Shown piece after piece: positions 17,923-28,215 of a stretch of DNA of 55,841 nt. The DNA lies in contig CAZDXB010000020.1 of the NCBI GenBank assembly GCA_964509335.1, forward strand, positions 1 to 55,841, given 5' to 3'. Source of the DNA: CAZDXB01 sp964509335 (GTDB lineage Bacteria; Bacteroidota; Ignavibacteria; Kapaibacteriales; UBA2268). Made by a program: the position numbers and the translations under genes. Under the pieces are notes generated by a model. The model was given only the letters and a program-made list of their open reading frames with translations, ran no database searches and was not told the origin of the DNA. The first letter of the stretch is position 1; each line of letters starts with the position of its first letter.

Positions 17923-18792
17923 ATGATTATGTCCGAGAAAACGAACATAGGAAAAAAATACGACTGCCTCGACAAGGGCTTCGTTCGGCTGGTCGATTAT
18001 ATGGGCGACGACTCCGCTATCGTTCAAGCCGCGAGAGTCTCTTACGGCAAGGGGACTAAATCGGTCAGGCAGGACAGGGAACTGATTAGATACTTGATGA
18101 GACACAGGCACACCTCCCCGTTCGAGATGGTCGAGTTCAAGTTCCACGCTAAACTGCCGCTTTTCGTCGCGCGGCAGTGGATACGCCACCGCACCGCGAA
18201 CGTAAACGAATACAGCGGCAGATACTCGGAGATGAAAGACGAGTTTTTCCTGCCGGAAGCCGAGCAGCTAAGACCGCAAAGCGAGACGAACAGACAAGCC
18301 AGAGCCGACGAGCCTTTGCCGAAAGAACAAACCGACAGAATTTTAAAGGAAATGAAAGACGAGCAAAATCGTCTCTATCAAAACTATAAGGAATACTTAG
18401 CGACGGACTTAGCTAGGGAACTGGCGAGAATTAATCTGCCGCTAACGACGTACACTGAATGGTATTGGAAGATTGATTTGCACAATCTGTTTCACTTTTT
18501 GAAGCTTAGAATGGCAAGTAACGCGCAATACGAAATACGAGTTTACGCCGAAAAAATGGCGGAGTTAATCAAGCCGATAGTCCCGTTGGCTTACGAAGCG
18601 TTCGAGGACTATATAATCGAATCCGCTTCGTTTTCCAAGCGCGAACTGCCGATTCTGCTCGCCGCTCTCGACGAAAGCAAACTAAGCGACGAATTAATCG
18701 AAAAACACGACATAAAAGGATTGGAGAAAAAAGAGTTCAAAGCAAAAATAAATCAATTAAAGAATCGTTCAATAACTAAATTTAATCATTAA
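17923..18792 (+). CDS. thyX: Flavin-dependent thymidylate synthase
   Basis: 289 residues, ThyX family. It makes dTMP from dUMP using FAD and methylenetetrahydrofolate, producing tetrahydrofolate directly. The diagnostic RHR-x7-S signature is RHRTANVNEYSGRY at about residues 87-100. It is preceded by the FAD/dUMP-binding stretch RHTSPFEMVEFKFHAKLP and followed by NLFHFLKLRMASNAQYEIR near the C-terminal active-site arginine. The length is at the long end for ThyX, with a charged C-terminal extension. The ATG at 17923 is followed by a second in-frame ATG two codons later; either could be used. A LolA-like gene starts 15 bases downstream and may be cotranscribed. Confidence 0.95.
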   Translation: MIMSEKTNIGKKYDCLDKGFVRLVDYMGDDSAIVQAARVSYGKGTKSVRQDRELIRYLMRHRHTSPFEMVEFKFHAKLPLFVARQWIRHRTANVNEYSGRYSEMKDEFFLPEAEQLRPQSETNRQARADEPLPKEQTDRILKEMKDEQNRLYQNYKEYLATDLARELARINLPLTTYTEWYWKIDLHNLFHFLKLRMASNAQYEIRVYAEKMAELIKPIVPLAYEAFEDYIIESASFSKRELPILLAALDESKLSDELIEKHDIKGLEKKEFKAKINQLKNRSITKFNH

Positions 18793-18806
18793 TATTAGGA
18801 GTAATT

Positions 18807-19529
18807 ATGTTTATTAGAATTATCGCAATAGCGCTTACGTTAACTTTCGGAACTTTGCAACTATTTAGCCAAAACGCCGAGGAAATAATAAAGAAATCAA
18901 TGGAAAAAAGAGGCGACTACGAAGCCTTCAAAAATCTAAAGTCCTATAAAATAAAAGGCAAACAAACGGCTATGGGAATGGAAATTCCGTTTACTTTCTA
19001 CTACAAAGCGCCCGATAAAATGCGCCAAGAATCCAAAGCTATGGAGCAAGAGCAAATAACCGGCTACGACGGCAAGCAAATGTGGCAGTCGGCGCAAGGA
19101 CAAACTCAAGCAGTGCCACAACAATACACCGAACAAGCGGTCGAAAGCTTGAAGCAAATACCTAACTTTTTGGTCGGTCCCCTCGCCGATTACAAAGAAA
19201 AAGACAAAGAAATCGAGTTTTCCGGCGCGACAACCGAAGACGGCAGAAAAGCTTACACGCTGAAAATGGAGAAAAACGACGGAGAAACCTACGCTTACCT
19301 CGATAAAAACAACTACCAATTGTTTAAACTTTTCGCGCAAGTCGAGAATGAAAAGGAGAAAAAAACAATGGACGTGGAAATCAGTTTCTCGGATTTCAAA
19401 GAAGTTAACGGTTTTTCGGTGCCGCATAAAATCAACGTGGCAGCCGGCGAACAAAAGTTCGCTTACATAATCGATAAAATTGAAGTCAACCCGAAACTGG
19501 AAGACTCGTTATTTTCAATTCCTAAATAG
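18807..19529 (+). CDS. LolA-like periplasmic outer-membrane lipoprotein carrier-fold protein
   Basis: 240 residues with a signal peptide (MFIRIIAIALTLTFGTLQLFSQ) and the pattern of Bacteroidota proteins of the LolA/LolB fold. It shows AEEIIKKSMEKRGDYEAFKNLKS, then alternating beta strands (FTFYYKAPDKMRQES, ITGYDGKQMWQ, KAYTLKMEK, YLDKNNYQLFKL) and an ending PHKINVAAGEQKFAYIIDKIEVN. These strands form a half-barrel that can hold lipid chains. A true LolA role is not proven; many paralogues have unknown cargo. AGGAG lies about 5 bases before the ATG, and the gene follows thyX closely. A palindrome array follows the stop. Confidence 0.72.
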   Translation: MFIRIIAIALTLTFGTLQLFSQNAEEIIKKSMEKRGDYEAFKNLKSYKIKGKQTAMGMEIPFTFYYKAPDKMRQESKAMEQEQITGYDGKQMWQSAQGQTQAVPQQYTEQAVESLKQIPNFLVGPLADYKEKDKEIEFSGATTEDGRKAYTLKMEKNDGETYAYLDKNNYQLFKLFAQVENEKEKKTMDVEISFSDFKEVNGFSVPHKINVAAGEQKFAYIIDKIEVNPKLEDSLFSIPK

Positions 19530-19548
19530 TCGCGACAAACACCTTTTT

Positions 19549-19935
19549 CTCATTCCCAAATTCCAATTTGGGAACGAGGAAACAGACGAAGACGAAGAAA
19601 AGAAAAAAACTCACTCATTCCCAAATTCCAATTTGGGAATGAGGAAAGAACGAGAAAGCGAAACAAAAATACCTCCCTCCCCCTCATTCCCAAACTCCGA
19701 TTTGGGAATGAGAAAGGGAAACAGAAGAACAAAAAATAAACGCTAAGTTTCCGTCTCCTCCCCCTCATTCCCAAACTCCGATTTGGGAATGAGAAAGGGA
19801 AACAGAGGAACGGAAGAACAAACAATAAATGATAAGTTCCGTCTCCTCCCCCTCATTCCCAAACTCCGATTTGGGAATGAGAAAGGGAAACAGAGGAACG
19901 GAAGAACAAACAATAAATGATAAGTTAAAAAACTC
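19549..19935. repeat. Tandem palindrome array upstream of the E2 gene
   Basis: Five hairpins of the CATTCCCAAA/TTTGGGAATG family lie at 19549-19578, 19614-19643, 19683-19712, 19764-19793 and 19852-19881. The last two belong to identical 88-base direct repeats; 19683 to 19764 is an 81-base, slightly shorter version. The loops are CTCCGA in the last three and ATTCCAAT-type in the first two. The array fills the space between the LolA-like gene and the E2 start codon, so a promoter inside it would put hairpins in the E2 leader. No other gene is apparent here. Confidence 0.85.
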
Positions 19936-19945
19936 GGACAAACCT

Positions 19946-21610
19946 ATGAAAATCGAAGTACCTATGCCGAAAATGGGGGAATCGCTCCAAGAGGGAACGA
20001 TTGCTAAATGGCTAAAAAAAGTCGGCGACAAAATTGAAAGGGACGAGCCGATTCTCGAAATTTCCACCGACAAAGTCGATACAGAAGTTCCCGCTCCCAG
20101 CTCGGGCATTTTAACTAAAATTCTGGCGGAAGAAAGCGAAACCGTCGAAGTAGGGGAAATCGTGTCGATAATCGAAACCGAAGAATCCGAAGCCCAGATA
20201 GAAGACGAACCCGACAAGCCGGCGAACGATGAACCAAAAGAACAACCCGCCGAAACGGAAGCGGCGGAAGAACAGCCCGCTAAACAAAGCGCGGACGACG
20301 GCGAAACGACAGACGTCGTTATGCCCAAAATGGGCGAATCCTTGCAGGAAGGCACAATAGTTCAATGGCTGAAAAAAGTCGGCGACAAAATCGAAAGAGA
20401 CGAGCCAATTCTCGAAATCTCGACCGATAAAGTCGATACAGAAGTTCCCTCGCCGGTCGCGGGAACCTTAGTTGAAATTACGGCGGAGGAGAACGAAACT
20501 GTCGAGGTCGGACAAGTAATAGCGAAAATCGCTTCGGGATACGCCAAACCGGCTAAGCCGCTCCCCAAAAAAGAAGAAGCGCCGTCGCCCAAAAAAGAAA
20601 AAGTCGAGGAAAAAGAACCTGCGGCTAAACAAGGCGGTAAAATACCGCGCTCCAAAGACGGCAAATTCTTCTCGCCGGTCGTTCGCAATATCGCCCAAAA
20701 GGAAGGCGTAGCGGTAGAAGAACTTCAGAAAATAAAAGGTTCGGGCATAGACGGCAGAATCACCAAAAACGATTTGCTCGATTATATTAAAAGCGGCAGA
20801 AAAGCCGAACCCGCCGCCAGAAAGCCAAAAGAAACGCCTTCTAAAAAATCGGAACCGGTTACGGCTAAGGAAACGGAAAGAAAAATCGCGCCTATGAAAG
20901 GCGACGAAGTCATCCCAATGGACAGAATTCGCCAATTAATAGCCGAACACATGGTATATTCTAAACGCACATCGGCGCACGTTACGAGCGTCGGCGAGGC
21001 GGACGTTACCGACATGGTGAAATTAAGAGAAGGCGAAAAAGAAGCTTTCGGCGAGCGCGAAGGCTTTAAATTAACATACACGCCGTTTTTCGCAAAAGCG
21101 GTAATCGACGGCGTAAAGGCGTTCCCAATGGTAAACGTCAGCGTTGACGAAAAAAACATTATCAAACATAAAGACATTAATCTCGGCGTAGCGACGGCTC
21201 TGGAAAACGGCAACTTAATCGTGCCTGTAGTAAAAAACGCCGACGATTTATCTATGACGGGTTTGGCGCGTCAAATTTACGATTTATCCGCTCGCGCCCG
21301 CTCGAATAAACTAAATCCCGACGATATCCAAGGCGGCACGATAACAATCACTAACGTCGGAACTTTCGGCACTCTTTTCGGCAGCCCCATAATCAATCAA
21401 CCGCAAGCGGCGATAATCGGCGTCGGCTCGATACAGAAAAGACCGGTCGTAAAAGAAATAGACGGCGAGGACGCAATAGCCATCCGAAAAATGATGTACG
21501 TATCAATCACATACGACCACAGAGTAATCGACGGCATGCTCGCCGGACAGTGCTTAGCGGCAATTATTGACAGTTTAGAGAATATTAACGAAGAGACGGT
21601 TAGTTTGTAA
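19946..21610 (+). CDS. 2-oxoacid dehydrogenase E2 component (dihydrolipoyl acyltransferase) with two lipoyl domains
   Basis: 554 residues from the ATG at 19946. The open frame extends 39 codons upstream, but that part is read from the palindrome array. Two lipoyl domains, ~1-76 and ~118-195, each carry EISTDKVDTEVP with the lipoylated Lys; they are nearly identical, a recent duplication. Linkers rich in Glu/Pro/Ala/Lys follow each. A peripheral-subunit-binding domain follows at ~230-270 (SPVVRNIAQKEGVAVEELQ). The catalytic acyltransferase domain (~315-550) ends with YDHRVIDGMLAG, the DHRxxDG active site. Its acyl specificity (pyruvate, oxoglutarate or branched-chain) cannot be fixed. No E1 or E3 gene is nearby, which is unusual, and palindrome arrays flank it on both sides. 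Confidence 0.92.
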   Translation: MKIEVPMPKMGESLQEGTIAKWLKKVGDKIERDEPILEISTDKVDTEVPAPSSGILTKILAEESETVEVGEIVSIIETEESEAQIEDEPDKPANDEPKEQPAETEAAEEQPAKQSADDGETTDVVMPKMGESLQEGTIVQWLKKVGDKIERDEPILEISTDKVDTEVPSPVAGTLVEITAEENETVEVGQVIAKIASGYAKPAKPLPKKEEAPSPKKEKVEEKEPAAKQGGKIPRSKDGKFFSPVVRNIAQKEGVAVEELQKIKGSGIDGRITKNDLLDYIKSGRKAEPAARKPKETPSKKSEPVTAKETERKIAPMKGDEVIPMDRIRQLIAEHMVYSKRTSAHVTSVGEADVTDMVKLREGEKEAFGEREGFKLTYTPFFAKAVIDGVKAFPMVNVSVDEKNIIKHKDINLGVATALENGNLIVPVVKNADDLSMTGLARQIYDLSARARSNKLNPDDIQGGTITITNVGTFGTLFGSPIINQPQAAIIGVGSIQKRPVVKEIDGEDAIAIRKMMYVSITYDHRVIDGMLAGQCLAAIIDSLENINEETVSL

Positions 21611-21628
21611 TGTTTAAACCTCATAAAC

Positions 21629-22085
21629 CTCATTCCCAAATTGTAATTTGGGAATGTGGGAGAATGAAAATGTAATTGTGAATGAGGAGAGGACGATATT
21701 ATAATTGGGAATGAAAAAGAAAATACCATGTTATGTCTCATTCCCAAATTGTAATTTGGGAATGAGGGAGAATGAAAATGTAATTGTGAATGAGGAGAGG
21801 ACGATATTATAATTGGGAATNNNNNNNNNNNNNNNNNNNNNNNNNNNNNNNNNNNNNNNNNNNNNNNNNNNNNNNNNNNNNNNNNNNNNNNNNNNNNNNN
21901 NNNNNNNNNNNNNNNNNNNNATTCCCAAATTGTAATTTGGGAATGAGGAAAGGACGATATTGTAATTGGGAATGAGGAGAGGACGATATTGTAATTGGAA
22001 ATGAAAAAGAAAATACCATGTTATGTCTCATTCCCAAATTGTAATTTGGGAATGAGGAGAAAATTTAATTTGGGAATGAGAAAGA
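21629..22085. repeat. Tandem palindrome array with a scaffold gap, downstream of the E2 gene
   Basis: Copies of the 12-bp-arm hairpin CATTCCCAAATT-GT-AATTTGGGAATG lie at about 21629-21658, 21737-21766, 21921-21948 and 22027-22056. The first two are exactly 108 bases apart, within direct repeats that also contain GAGGAGAGGACGATATT and AAAAAGAAAATACCATGTTA. A 100-N gap interrupts the array at 21821-21920. No gene is seen in this stretch. The hairpins could stop transcription of both the E2 gene and the convergent kinase gene, but no T tract is obvious. Confidence 0.85.
21821..21920. other. Scaffold gap (100 N) within the palindrome array
   Basis: Placeholder of exactly 100 N inside the 108-base tandem repeats, so the true copy number is unknown. 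Confidence 0.97.
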
Positions 22086-22095
22086 GCCGCCCCTC

Positions 22096-23649
22096 CTACC
22101 TCTCTATCACGTCCCTCAGCGTCTTGGCTAACTGCTGAACGGTTACCGGCTTGATTAACTTGGCGGCGAAACCGTATTCTTCATGATTCGCGACGACTGG
22201 TTTATTCGAATATCCGCTAAAGACAATAGCCTTAACGTTTGAATCTATTTTTTTCAAGCGCTCTATTGTTTCTTTTCCGCCCATGCCGCCTTTGACCATT
22301 AAATCCAAAATAACCGCCGAGAAAGGCTCGCCGGAGTCCATGGCTTCTTTATATAGCTCTATAGCCTCTTCGCCATTCTTCGCTCCGACTACTTCGTAAT
22401 CCAAAACCTCGCCGAATTCAATTAAATTTTCGCGTATATCCTTCTCGTCGTCCATGATTAATACTTTGTCGTGTGCGCCCTTAACTAATTCCACCTCTTT
22501 CTTTTTTTCTTTTAACGCTTCGTCTTTTGAGGAGGGCAAATATATAATAAACGACGTTCCTTCGCCTACTTCCGAATAAACTTTAATGTGTCCCCCATGC
22601 TTTTGAATAATAAAATGCACGCTGGAAAGTCCGAGACCATGCCCGGTTTCCTTAGTAGAATAAAACGGGTCGAATATATACTTTAAATCGTCCTTTGGTA
22701 TTCCCGTTCCCTCGTCTTCTATCGTTATTTTTACGTAATCGCCCGCGGGAAGGTCGGCTAATTCATTGCCCGCCAAAGTTATATTCTCTGCTTGCAGTTC
22801 AATTTCGCCTCCCATAGGCATAGCTTGCTTAGCGTTGATAAGCAGATTCATAAACGTCTCGTTCATCTGCTTGGGGTCAACGTTTACGCTCCATAAATCT
22901 GTGGCGAAATACTTTTTCGCCGCGCAGTTCGAACCGCTTAAAGCCATGCTCTCCGCTATCTCGATAACTTTGCTTATATTCGTAAGTTCCTTGACCGGCT
23001 CGCCGCCCTTGCTGAAAGTCTGGAATCTGGTAGCTAGCGCCGAAGCTTGGTCTATCGACGTTTCGATGTTGTCTAAATATTTATCGATTTTCTTCGGCTT
23101 TATTCTCGCCAAACCGGTGTTCAACGACACCGACGCCAGTATATTTTTGAAATTATGCGCTATGCCGCCGGCGAGAGTGCCGAGCGACTCCAGTTTAGCA
23201 ATCCTTTGCAACTCCGCTTCGGCTTTCTTTCGCTCGGTTATGTCGTCTATAGCCAATACGTTGTATTTTATCTCGCCGGTTTCGTCTCTTACCGCCGATG
23301 AAAATAGATTTACCCATACAGCCTTGCCGCTCTTGTGAACGTATCTTTTTTCTACCCTAAAACTATCAATTTTGCCGTCTAATTGCTTTCGAAGATACGG
23401 GTTGCTTATTTCCTTGTCCTCGGGATGCGTTATGTCCTCAAAGTTTACATTTAATACCTCTTCTTCGGAATAACCGATTATTTCGAGGAATCTTTCGTTC
23501 ACGCGAATGAAATTCCCTTCGGACGAAACGTGAGCTATTCCCACCGCGGCTTGCTCGAACGTCGTTCTAAATCTCACTTCGCTTTCGCGCAACTCTTTTT
23601 CGGCTTCTTTTCGCTTGGTAACGTTTTCTACCGTCCCTTCGTAATACAA
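22096..23649 (-). CDS. Hybrid histidine kinase, C-terminal part (PAS, HisKA, HATPase, receiver)
   Basis: The last 517 codons of the kaiBC-linked kinase. They are open into the N gap; the apparent first codon at 23649 is a TTG with no start support. The visible order starts with the end of one PAS module (YYEGTVENVTKRKEA) and a full PAS (~25-142). A HisKA helix carries His165 in GGIAHNFKNIL, and a HATPase domain has its N box at Asn272 (LLINAKQAMP), G1 EDEGTGIP and G2 GHGLGLSS. A C-terminal receiver has MDDE, phospho-acceptor Asp449 in VILDLMV and Lys500 in KLIKPV. It is therefore a hybrid kinase able to autophosphorylate and pass phosphate to its own receiver; no DNA-binding output domain is present. 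Almost certainly the same gene as 23750-27913. Confidence 0.9.
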   Translation of the reverse strand: MYYEGTVENVTKRKEAEKELRESEVRFRTTFEQAAVGIAHVSSEGNFIRVNERFLEIIGYSEEEVLNVNFEDITHPEDKEISNPYLRKQLDGKIDSFRVEKRYVHKSGKAVWVNLFSSAVRDETGEIKYNVLAIDDITERKKAEAELQRIAKLESLGTLAGGIAHNFKNILASVSLNTGLARIKPKKIDKYLDNIETSIDQASALATRFQTFSKGGEPVKELTNISKVIEIAESMALSGSNCAAKKYFATDLWSVNVDPKQMNETFMNLLINAKQAMPMGGEIELQAENITLAGNELADLPAGDYVKITIEDEGTGIPKDDLKYIFDPFYSTKETGHGLGLSSVHFIIQKHGGHIKVYSEVGEGTSFIIYLPSSKDEALKEKKKEVELVKGAHDKVLIMDDEKDIRENLIEFGEVLDYEVVGAKNGEEAIELYKEAMDSGEPFSAVILDLMVKGGMGGKETIERLKKIDSNVKAIVFSGYSNKPVVANHEEYGFAAKLIKPVTVQQLAKTLRDVIER

Positions 23650-23749
23650 NNNNNNNNNNNNNNNNNNNNNNNNNNNNNNNNNNNNNNNNNNNNNNNNNNN
23701 NNNNNNNNNNNNNNNNNNNNNNNNNNNNNNNNNNNNNNNNNNNNNNNNN
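23650..23749. other. Scaffold gap (100 N) inside the multi-PAS kinase gene
   Basis: The N run separates two reading frames that both encode PAS-kinase sequence. The upstream part ends ...ITERKKVEE and the downstream part begins inside another PAS. The frame difference is meaningless because the true gap length is unknown. Repeated PAS modules probably caused the assembly break. Confidence 0.95.
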
Positions 23750-26700
23750 TTCCTCTACTTTTTTACGTTCAGTAATATCAAAAGCTAAAGCTAAAATAAC
23801 CGGTTGCTCCTTTAATTTAAGCGCGTTCAGTCTAACTTCGACGGGAAACTCCGTTCCGTCTTTTCGGATATGAGTAGATTCAATTGTTGTCGTCTCTCCC
23901 AGCTTTAAATTATTCCACAAGCGCTCCCTATCGTCGCGGGTAACGCTGCTCGGTTCTATCTCGGAAACCGTCATGTTTAAAAGCTCGTCTCTGGAATAAC
24001 CCGTGTTGCGAACCGACATTTCGTTCACCAATATAATGCGTCCGTCCAAATCGTGCGCGAATAAGCCTCCCGATATATTCTCCATCACGGTTCGGAAACG
24101 TCGTTCGCTTTCGCGTATTTTATCTTCGGCTTTTTTTCTTTCCGTTATATTATGAATGAAAGCTAATCCGGCGACTACTTTTCTTTTTTCGTTCGTTATC
24201 GGAACTATTTTAATATAATAATAATGATTTTCGTATGACATTTCTATTTCCGCCGTCTCGCCCTTAAACGCTTTTCGATAATACGGCTCTAAAAAGTCCG
24301 CAGTTTCGTCGCCTAAAGCTTCACGAGGGGTTTTCCCTTCCAAATACTCTTTCGAAAGTCCGTGCTTTATCATCTCCGACCCGCTTGCAAAAATATATCT
24401 TAGGTCTTTATCGTATAGATAAAGGTCTGTGTCGGGGATGTTCGAGGCGACTGTTCGGTAGCGCTCCTCGCTCTCCCTCAAAGCTTCGCGCATCTCGTAT
24501 TCCCTTGTAACGTCGCGGAACACCAATACTACGCCGGAAACTTCGCCTTCCTCGTCTTTTATCGGCGCCCCCGAATCGGCTATCTGGTATTCGCTCCCGT
24601 CTTTCGCTATTAACTTCGTATGATTAGCCAGACCGACTATCTCGCCGCTTTCCAATACTCTATCTACCGGGTTCTCGGCTTTTTCTCCCGTCTTAGCGTT
24701 GACTATATTAAACACTTCGCTTAGCGGCTCGCCCTCCGCTTCCTCAAATTGCCAACTTGTCAATTCTTCCGCCACCGGATTCATTCTAACGATTTTGCCG
24801 TTTAAATCAGTGGCAATTACGGCGTCGCCGATTGAATTTAAAGTCGTTCGCAAGTTTTCTTCGCTCTCGCGTAGCGCTACTTCCGCTCGTTTTCGGTCGG
24901 TAAAATCTTGCAGGGTTTCAATAGCGCCGATTATTTTCCCTTCGCGGTCCTTAATTGGAGCGGCGGTAAAATACAGCCATTTGCCGTTTCTGCCAAGGCT
25001 CGGGAAAAAGTTTTCCGCCTCGTAAGCGTCCTCGATTAACTCGGATTTTCTATATTTACCTTTGTAGTATTTTTCTAACTTCTTAGCGGAATATTTGTCG
25101 ATAACGACGTCCGCCATTGTCGGTCTTTCCTTAGGATAGAAAGGCTCCCATTGCTTATCTGTTCCTACTATTTTTTCGGCGTTCACTCCGGTCAAATGTT
25201 CGCAAGCTTTATTCCAATGGGTTGTTTTATTATCGCTATCGACGACGAAAGTGGCGATGGAACTGCCGTGAACAATATGCGATAGTTTTTCCTCGCTGTC
25301 GCGAAGCGCGTTTTCCATTTTTTTGCGCTCGGTAATGTCGGTGGAAATGCTACAAAGAGCTACCGCTTCGCCCTTTTCGTTCTCTATTGTCCAAGTCCTG
25401 CAATCTAGAATATACTCCTTGCCGTCGGCGCTGTAGTTAACTACTTCGCCGCGCCATTCGCCTTCTTTCAAGGTCGTTTCCAAAATCTCGTCTTGAGTCG
25501 CCCCTTTTTCTTCGTCCTCGCCGTAATCGAAAATTGTTTTGCCGACAAGCTCCTCTCTTGGAAGCCCGAACATTTGGGCTTCGGAGTCGTTCACGTATAT
25601 GATTTTTCCTTTTAAGTCGGTAGCGGTTACTAAATCCTTAATTTGATTGAGCAAAGTGGATTGGAATTGCAGCTCTTCTTCCATTCGCTCGCGCTCGGTT
25701 ATGTCGCGTATCAATCCCACGTAGCCGATTACTTCGCCGTCGTCGTCTTTTAAATAACAAGAGTTCGTCTCCCCTAAAAACGAATCGCCGGCTTTCTTTC
25801 TATAATTAATCTTATAGAAAAAGTCTTCTTCGGCTTTTAAATGTTTAAGAATTTTCGCGCCCATTCGATTGAATTCCTCGGCGCTTTTGTAAACGAAGCT
25901 AGTCAGTTTGCCTTTTATCTCGTCCAAAGTATATCCGAATTTCTCGGTAAAAGCCATGTTGCAATCAATTATTCTCCTGTCGGTGTCCGCCACTAAAATT
26001 GAGTCGCGAATGCTGTCGAACAAAACTCTGTATCTTTCTTCGCTCTCTTTAAGCGCTCTCTCGGCGTTCTTGCGAATGCTTATATCTTCCACTATGCCGA
26101 TGACTCTCGTTAAGCCGGTCTCTTCGTTCTTTTCCGTTATCGCTCCAATATCTCTGAACCATTTATAATCACCCGATTTTGTCTTTATTCTATACTCGAC
26201 TTCGTAATTTTCCGCCTTTCCTTCGAGATGTTCTCGCATAGCCGACATAGCTTTTTCGGCGTCGTCGGGATGCACAAGTTCCATAAAATCTTCGAAATGT
26301 TTGAACTTTTTGGGCGAATACCCTAGTATTTCCGCTTTGCGGTCGTCAAAATAAACAGCGCCGGAAGGAAGCTCCATTTCCCACCAAGCCAAATTGCCGG
26401 CTCGCAAGCCGGCGTCTATGCGTTGAGTTAATCTATTGCGTTCTTCTTCAACTTTCCTTCGCTCGGTAATATCTCGGAAAGTAGCGTAAACTTGGAAAGG
26501 CTTTTCTTCGTTATTTCTGAACAAAGGAATCGAATTAATACTAATCCAAGTGTAAGTCTCGATTTTCGGATTAAAGACCCCCATAATTTCGCCGTAAACA
26601 GGCTTTCCGGTTTTTAAAGAAACCATAGCTGGATGCTCTTCGCCGGGGAAATTTGAACCGTCCTCTCTTATCGCTTTCCATCGCTTATCAATTGAAGTTC

Positions 26701-27913
26701 TTCCTCTCATCTGCTCGAGCGTTAATCCAAGCAGATTTTGAGCCGCCGGATTAGCCGAAATTATATTCCCTTCGCTGTCTTGATAAACTATTCCCTCGCT
26801 CATTGTATTATACAAAGTGCGATATTTTTCTTCGCTTTTGCGCAGAGCCTCTTCGTTCCTTTTACGCTGAGTTATATCCAAATGCGTCCCGCAAGCGCGA
26901 ACGGGATTACCCTCGGAATCGCGTTCGAACACCCTGCCTCTATCTAATATCCAAATCCACTCGCCCGATTTATGTTTCATTCTATGTTCGGTCTCGTAAC
27001 TTTCGGTTTTGCCTTCTAAATGAGCGTTCAGAACCTTCATCACTTCGGGCTTGTCGTCCGGATGCAGAAAACTCTCCCAAGTCGCCAGATTTTGTTCTAT
27101 TTCGTCTAATTCATACCCTGCAATTTCCGCCCAGCGCTCGTTAAAAACCACCTCGCCGGTTTTAACGTTCCAGTCCCACAAGCCCAAATCGGCGCCCTCC
27201 AAAGCGAGTTGCAGTCGTTGTTCATTGCGAGCGAGAGCTTCTTCGGCGCTTTTTCGTTTTTCCTCGCCTTCAATCTTATGCAAAGCAAAAACCAAATCGT
27301 CGGCTAATTCATTGAAAAGCTCGCTTTCTTCTTTGTCTTCAGAATATTCCAGAGGAATCGAAACCGACAAAACTCCGAAAACGCTCCCGCCGTATTCTAA
27401 GCGTCGCGTCAATCCCGCTCTGCCTTCATATTCGCTAGACAAAGGACAATCCTCGCATTCTTTCGCCGGATTCTCTATTACGGAAAATCTATCCCGGCGG
27501 AGAACTCTTTCAATACATTCAGTAAAATCGCCGCTTTCCAGCTTTTCGCGCATAGGCTTAAAAGCTCCGTTAAAACCCGACGAAGCTACATAAGATACTT
27601 TTCGCGAATTGTCGAACAGCGCTATCCAAGCGTTATAATATCCGTGATTTTCTACGAGGATATCGCAAGCGCCTTGAATCAATTTTTCTCGCTCGTTTTC
27701 TCTAACCATTAGCTGATTGACGTTGCGAATAGCGGATGAAATCCGTCTAGTGTGAGCTTCGCGCCTTTCCGATTCCACAAGACGAACGACCGTTTTTTCG
27801 CTTTCGCCCAAGACGGTATCGGCTTTGCCCTCGCGTAGAGCTTGTATCGCCTCTTCGGCATTTTTAAGGCGGCGTTTTAGTTCGTCGTTAGAAGGTTCTC
27901 TTTTATCGTTCAT
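23750..27913 (-). CDS. Hybrid histidine kinase, N-terminal part (GAF plus nine PAS modules)
   Basis: 1388 codons up to the gap. Residues ~1-45 are a helical, coiled-coil-like leader. Residues ~50-225 are a GAF domain (IQGACDILVENHGYYNAWIA to FGVLSVSIPL) with a CEDCPLS cysteine motif. Nine PAS/PAC modules follow, each ending in the classic D[IVF]T[ED]RK linker. Together with the C-terminal part the protein has at least 11 PAS modules and more than 1900 residues. No membrane segment is visible, so it should sense cytoplasmic signals such as redox state or ligands, though no heme or flavin ligand residues are certain. Its ATG overlaps the kaiB stop by 4 bases, so it belongs to the kai operon. 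Confidence 0.9.
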
Positions 27914-28215
27914 TTTATTTCCTCTGGGAATACCTTTTTTAATGAATCAATATCGCTTAAATTGCCAAAAATCATAGTCTGCGGTCCCGGCTCAAGCTTT
28001 TGCAGCGCGGGCGTAACGTAAACGCCGTGCTCAAGAGCCGCTTCGGGACGTTCCAAAACGTCCACAATTTCCGCTTCTAAATCGCAATCCGTTAGCTTTT
28101 CGCGAAGTCGCTCCAAATTCTCTTTCGCTATTCTGGAATTAGTCGCTTCGCCCGTTATAAAAAGCCTAACCTTGCAGAACTTTTTATCTGCCCTGCTTCC
28201 GTCTCTATTCGCCAT
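27910..28215 (-). CDS. kaiB: KaiB-like clock protein
   Basis: 101 residues of the KaiB family, thioredoxin-like proteins that bind the KaiC CI ring after a fold switch. The family pattern is clear: the first strand VRLFITGEATNS, the second half VDVLERPEAALEHGVYVTPAL, then KLEPGPQTMIFGNLSD, matching the KaiB pattern ATPTLSK then a proline-rich turn and GDLSD. The length equals cyanobacterial KaiB (about 102). It overlaps the end of kaiC by 11 bases and the start of the kinase gene by 4 bases, so expression is coupled. Whether it takes part in rhythm, stress or redox signalling is open; many non-cyanobacterial KaiB homologues are not shown to oscillate. Confidence 0.9.
   Translation of the reverse strand: MANRDGSRADKKFCKVRLFITGEATNSRIAKENLERLREKLTDCDLEAEIVDVLERPEAALEHGVYVTPALQKLEPGPQTMIFGNLSDIDSLKKVFPEEIK

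Noticed and set aside
19829..19945. 39-codon N-terminal extension of the E2 protein
   Set aside because: Read from the tandem palindrome array; the lipoyl domain begins exactly at the ATG at 19946.
23567..23649. C-terminal tail of the N-terminal kinase frame beyond the N gap
   Set aside because: It is the wrong frame of the C-terminal kinase part; the gap length is arbitrary, so no frameshift can be claimed.
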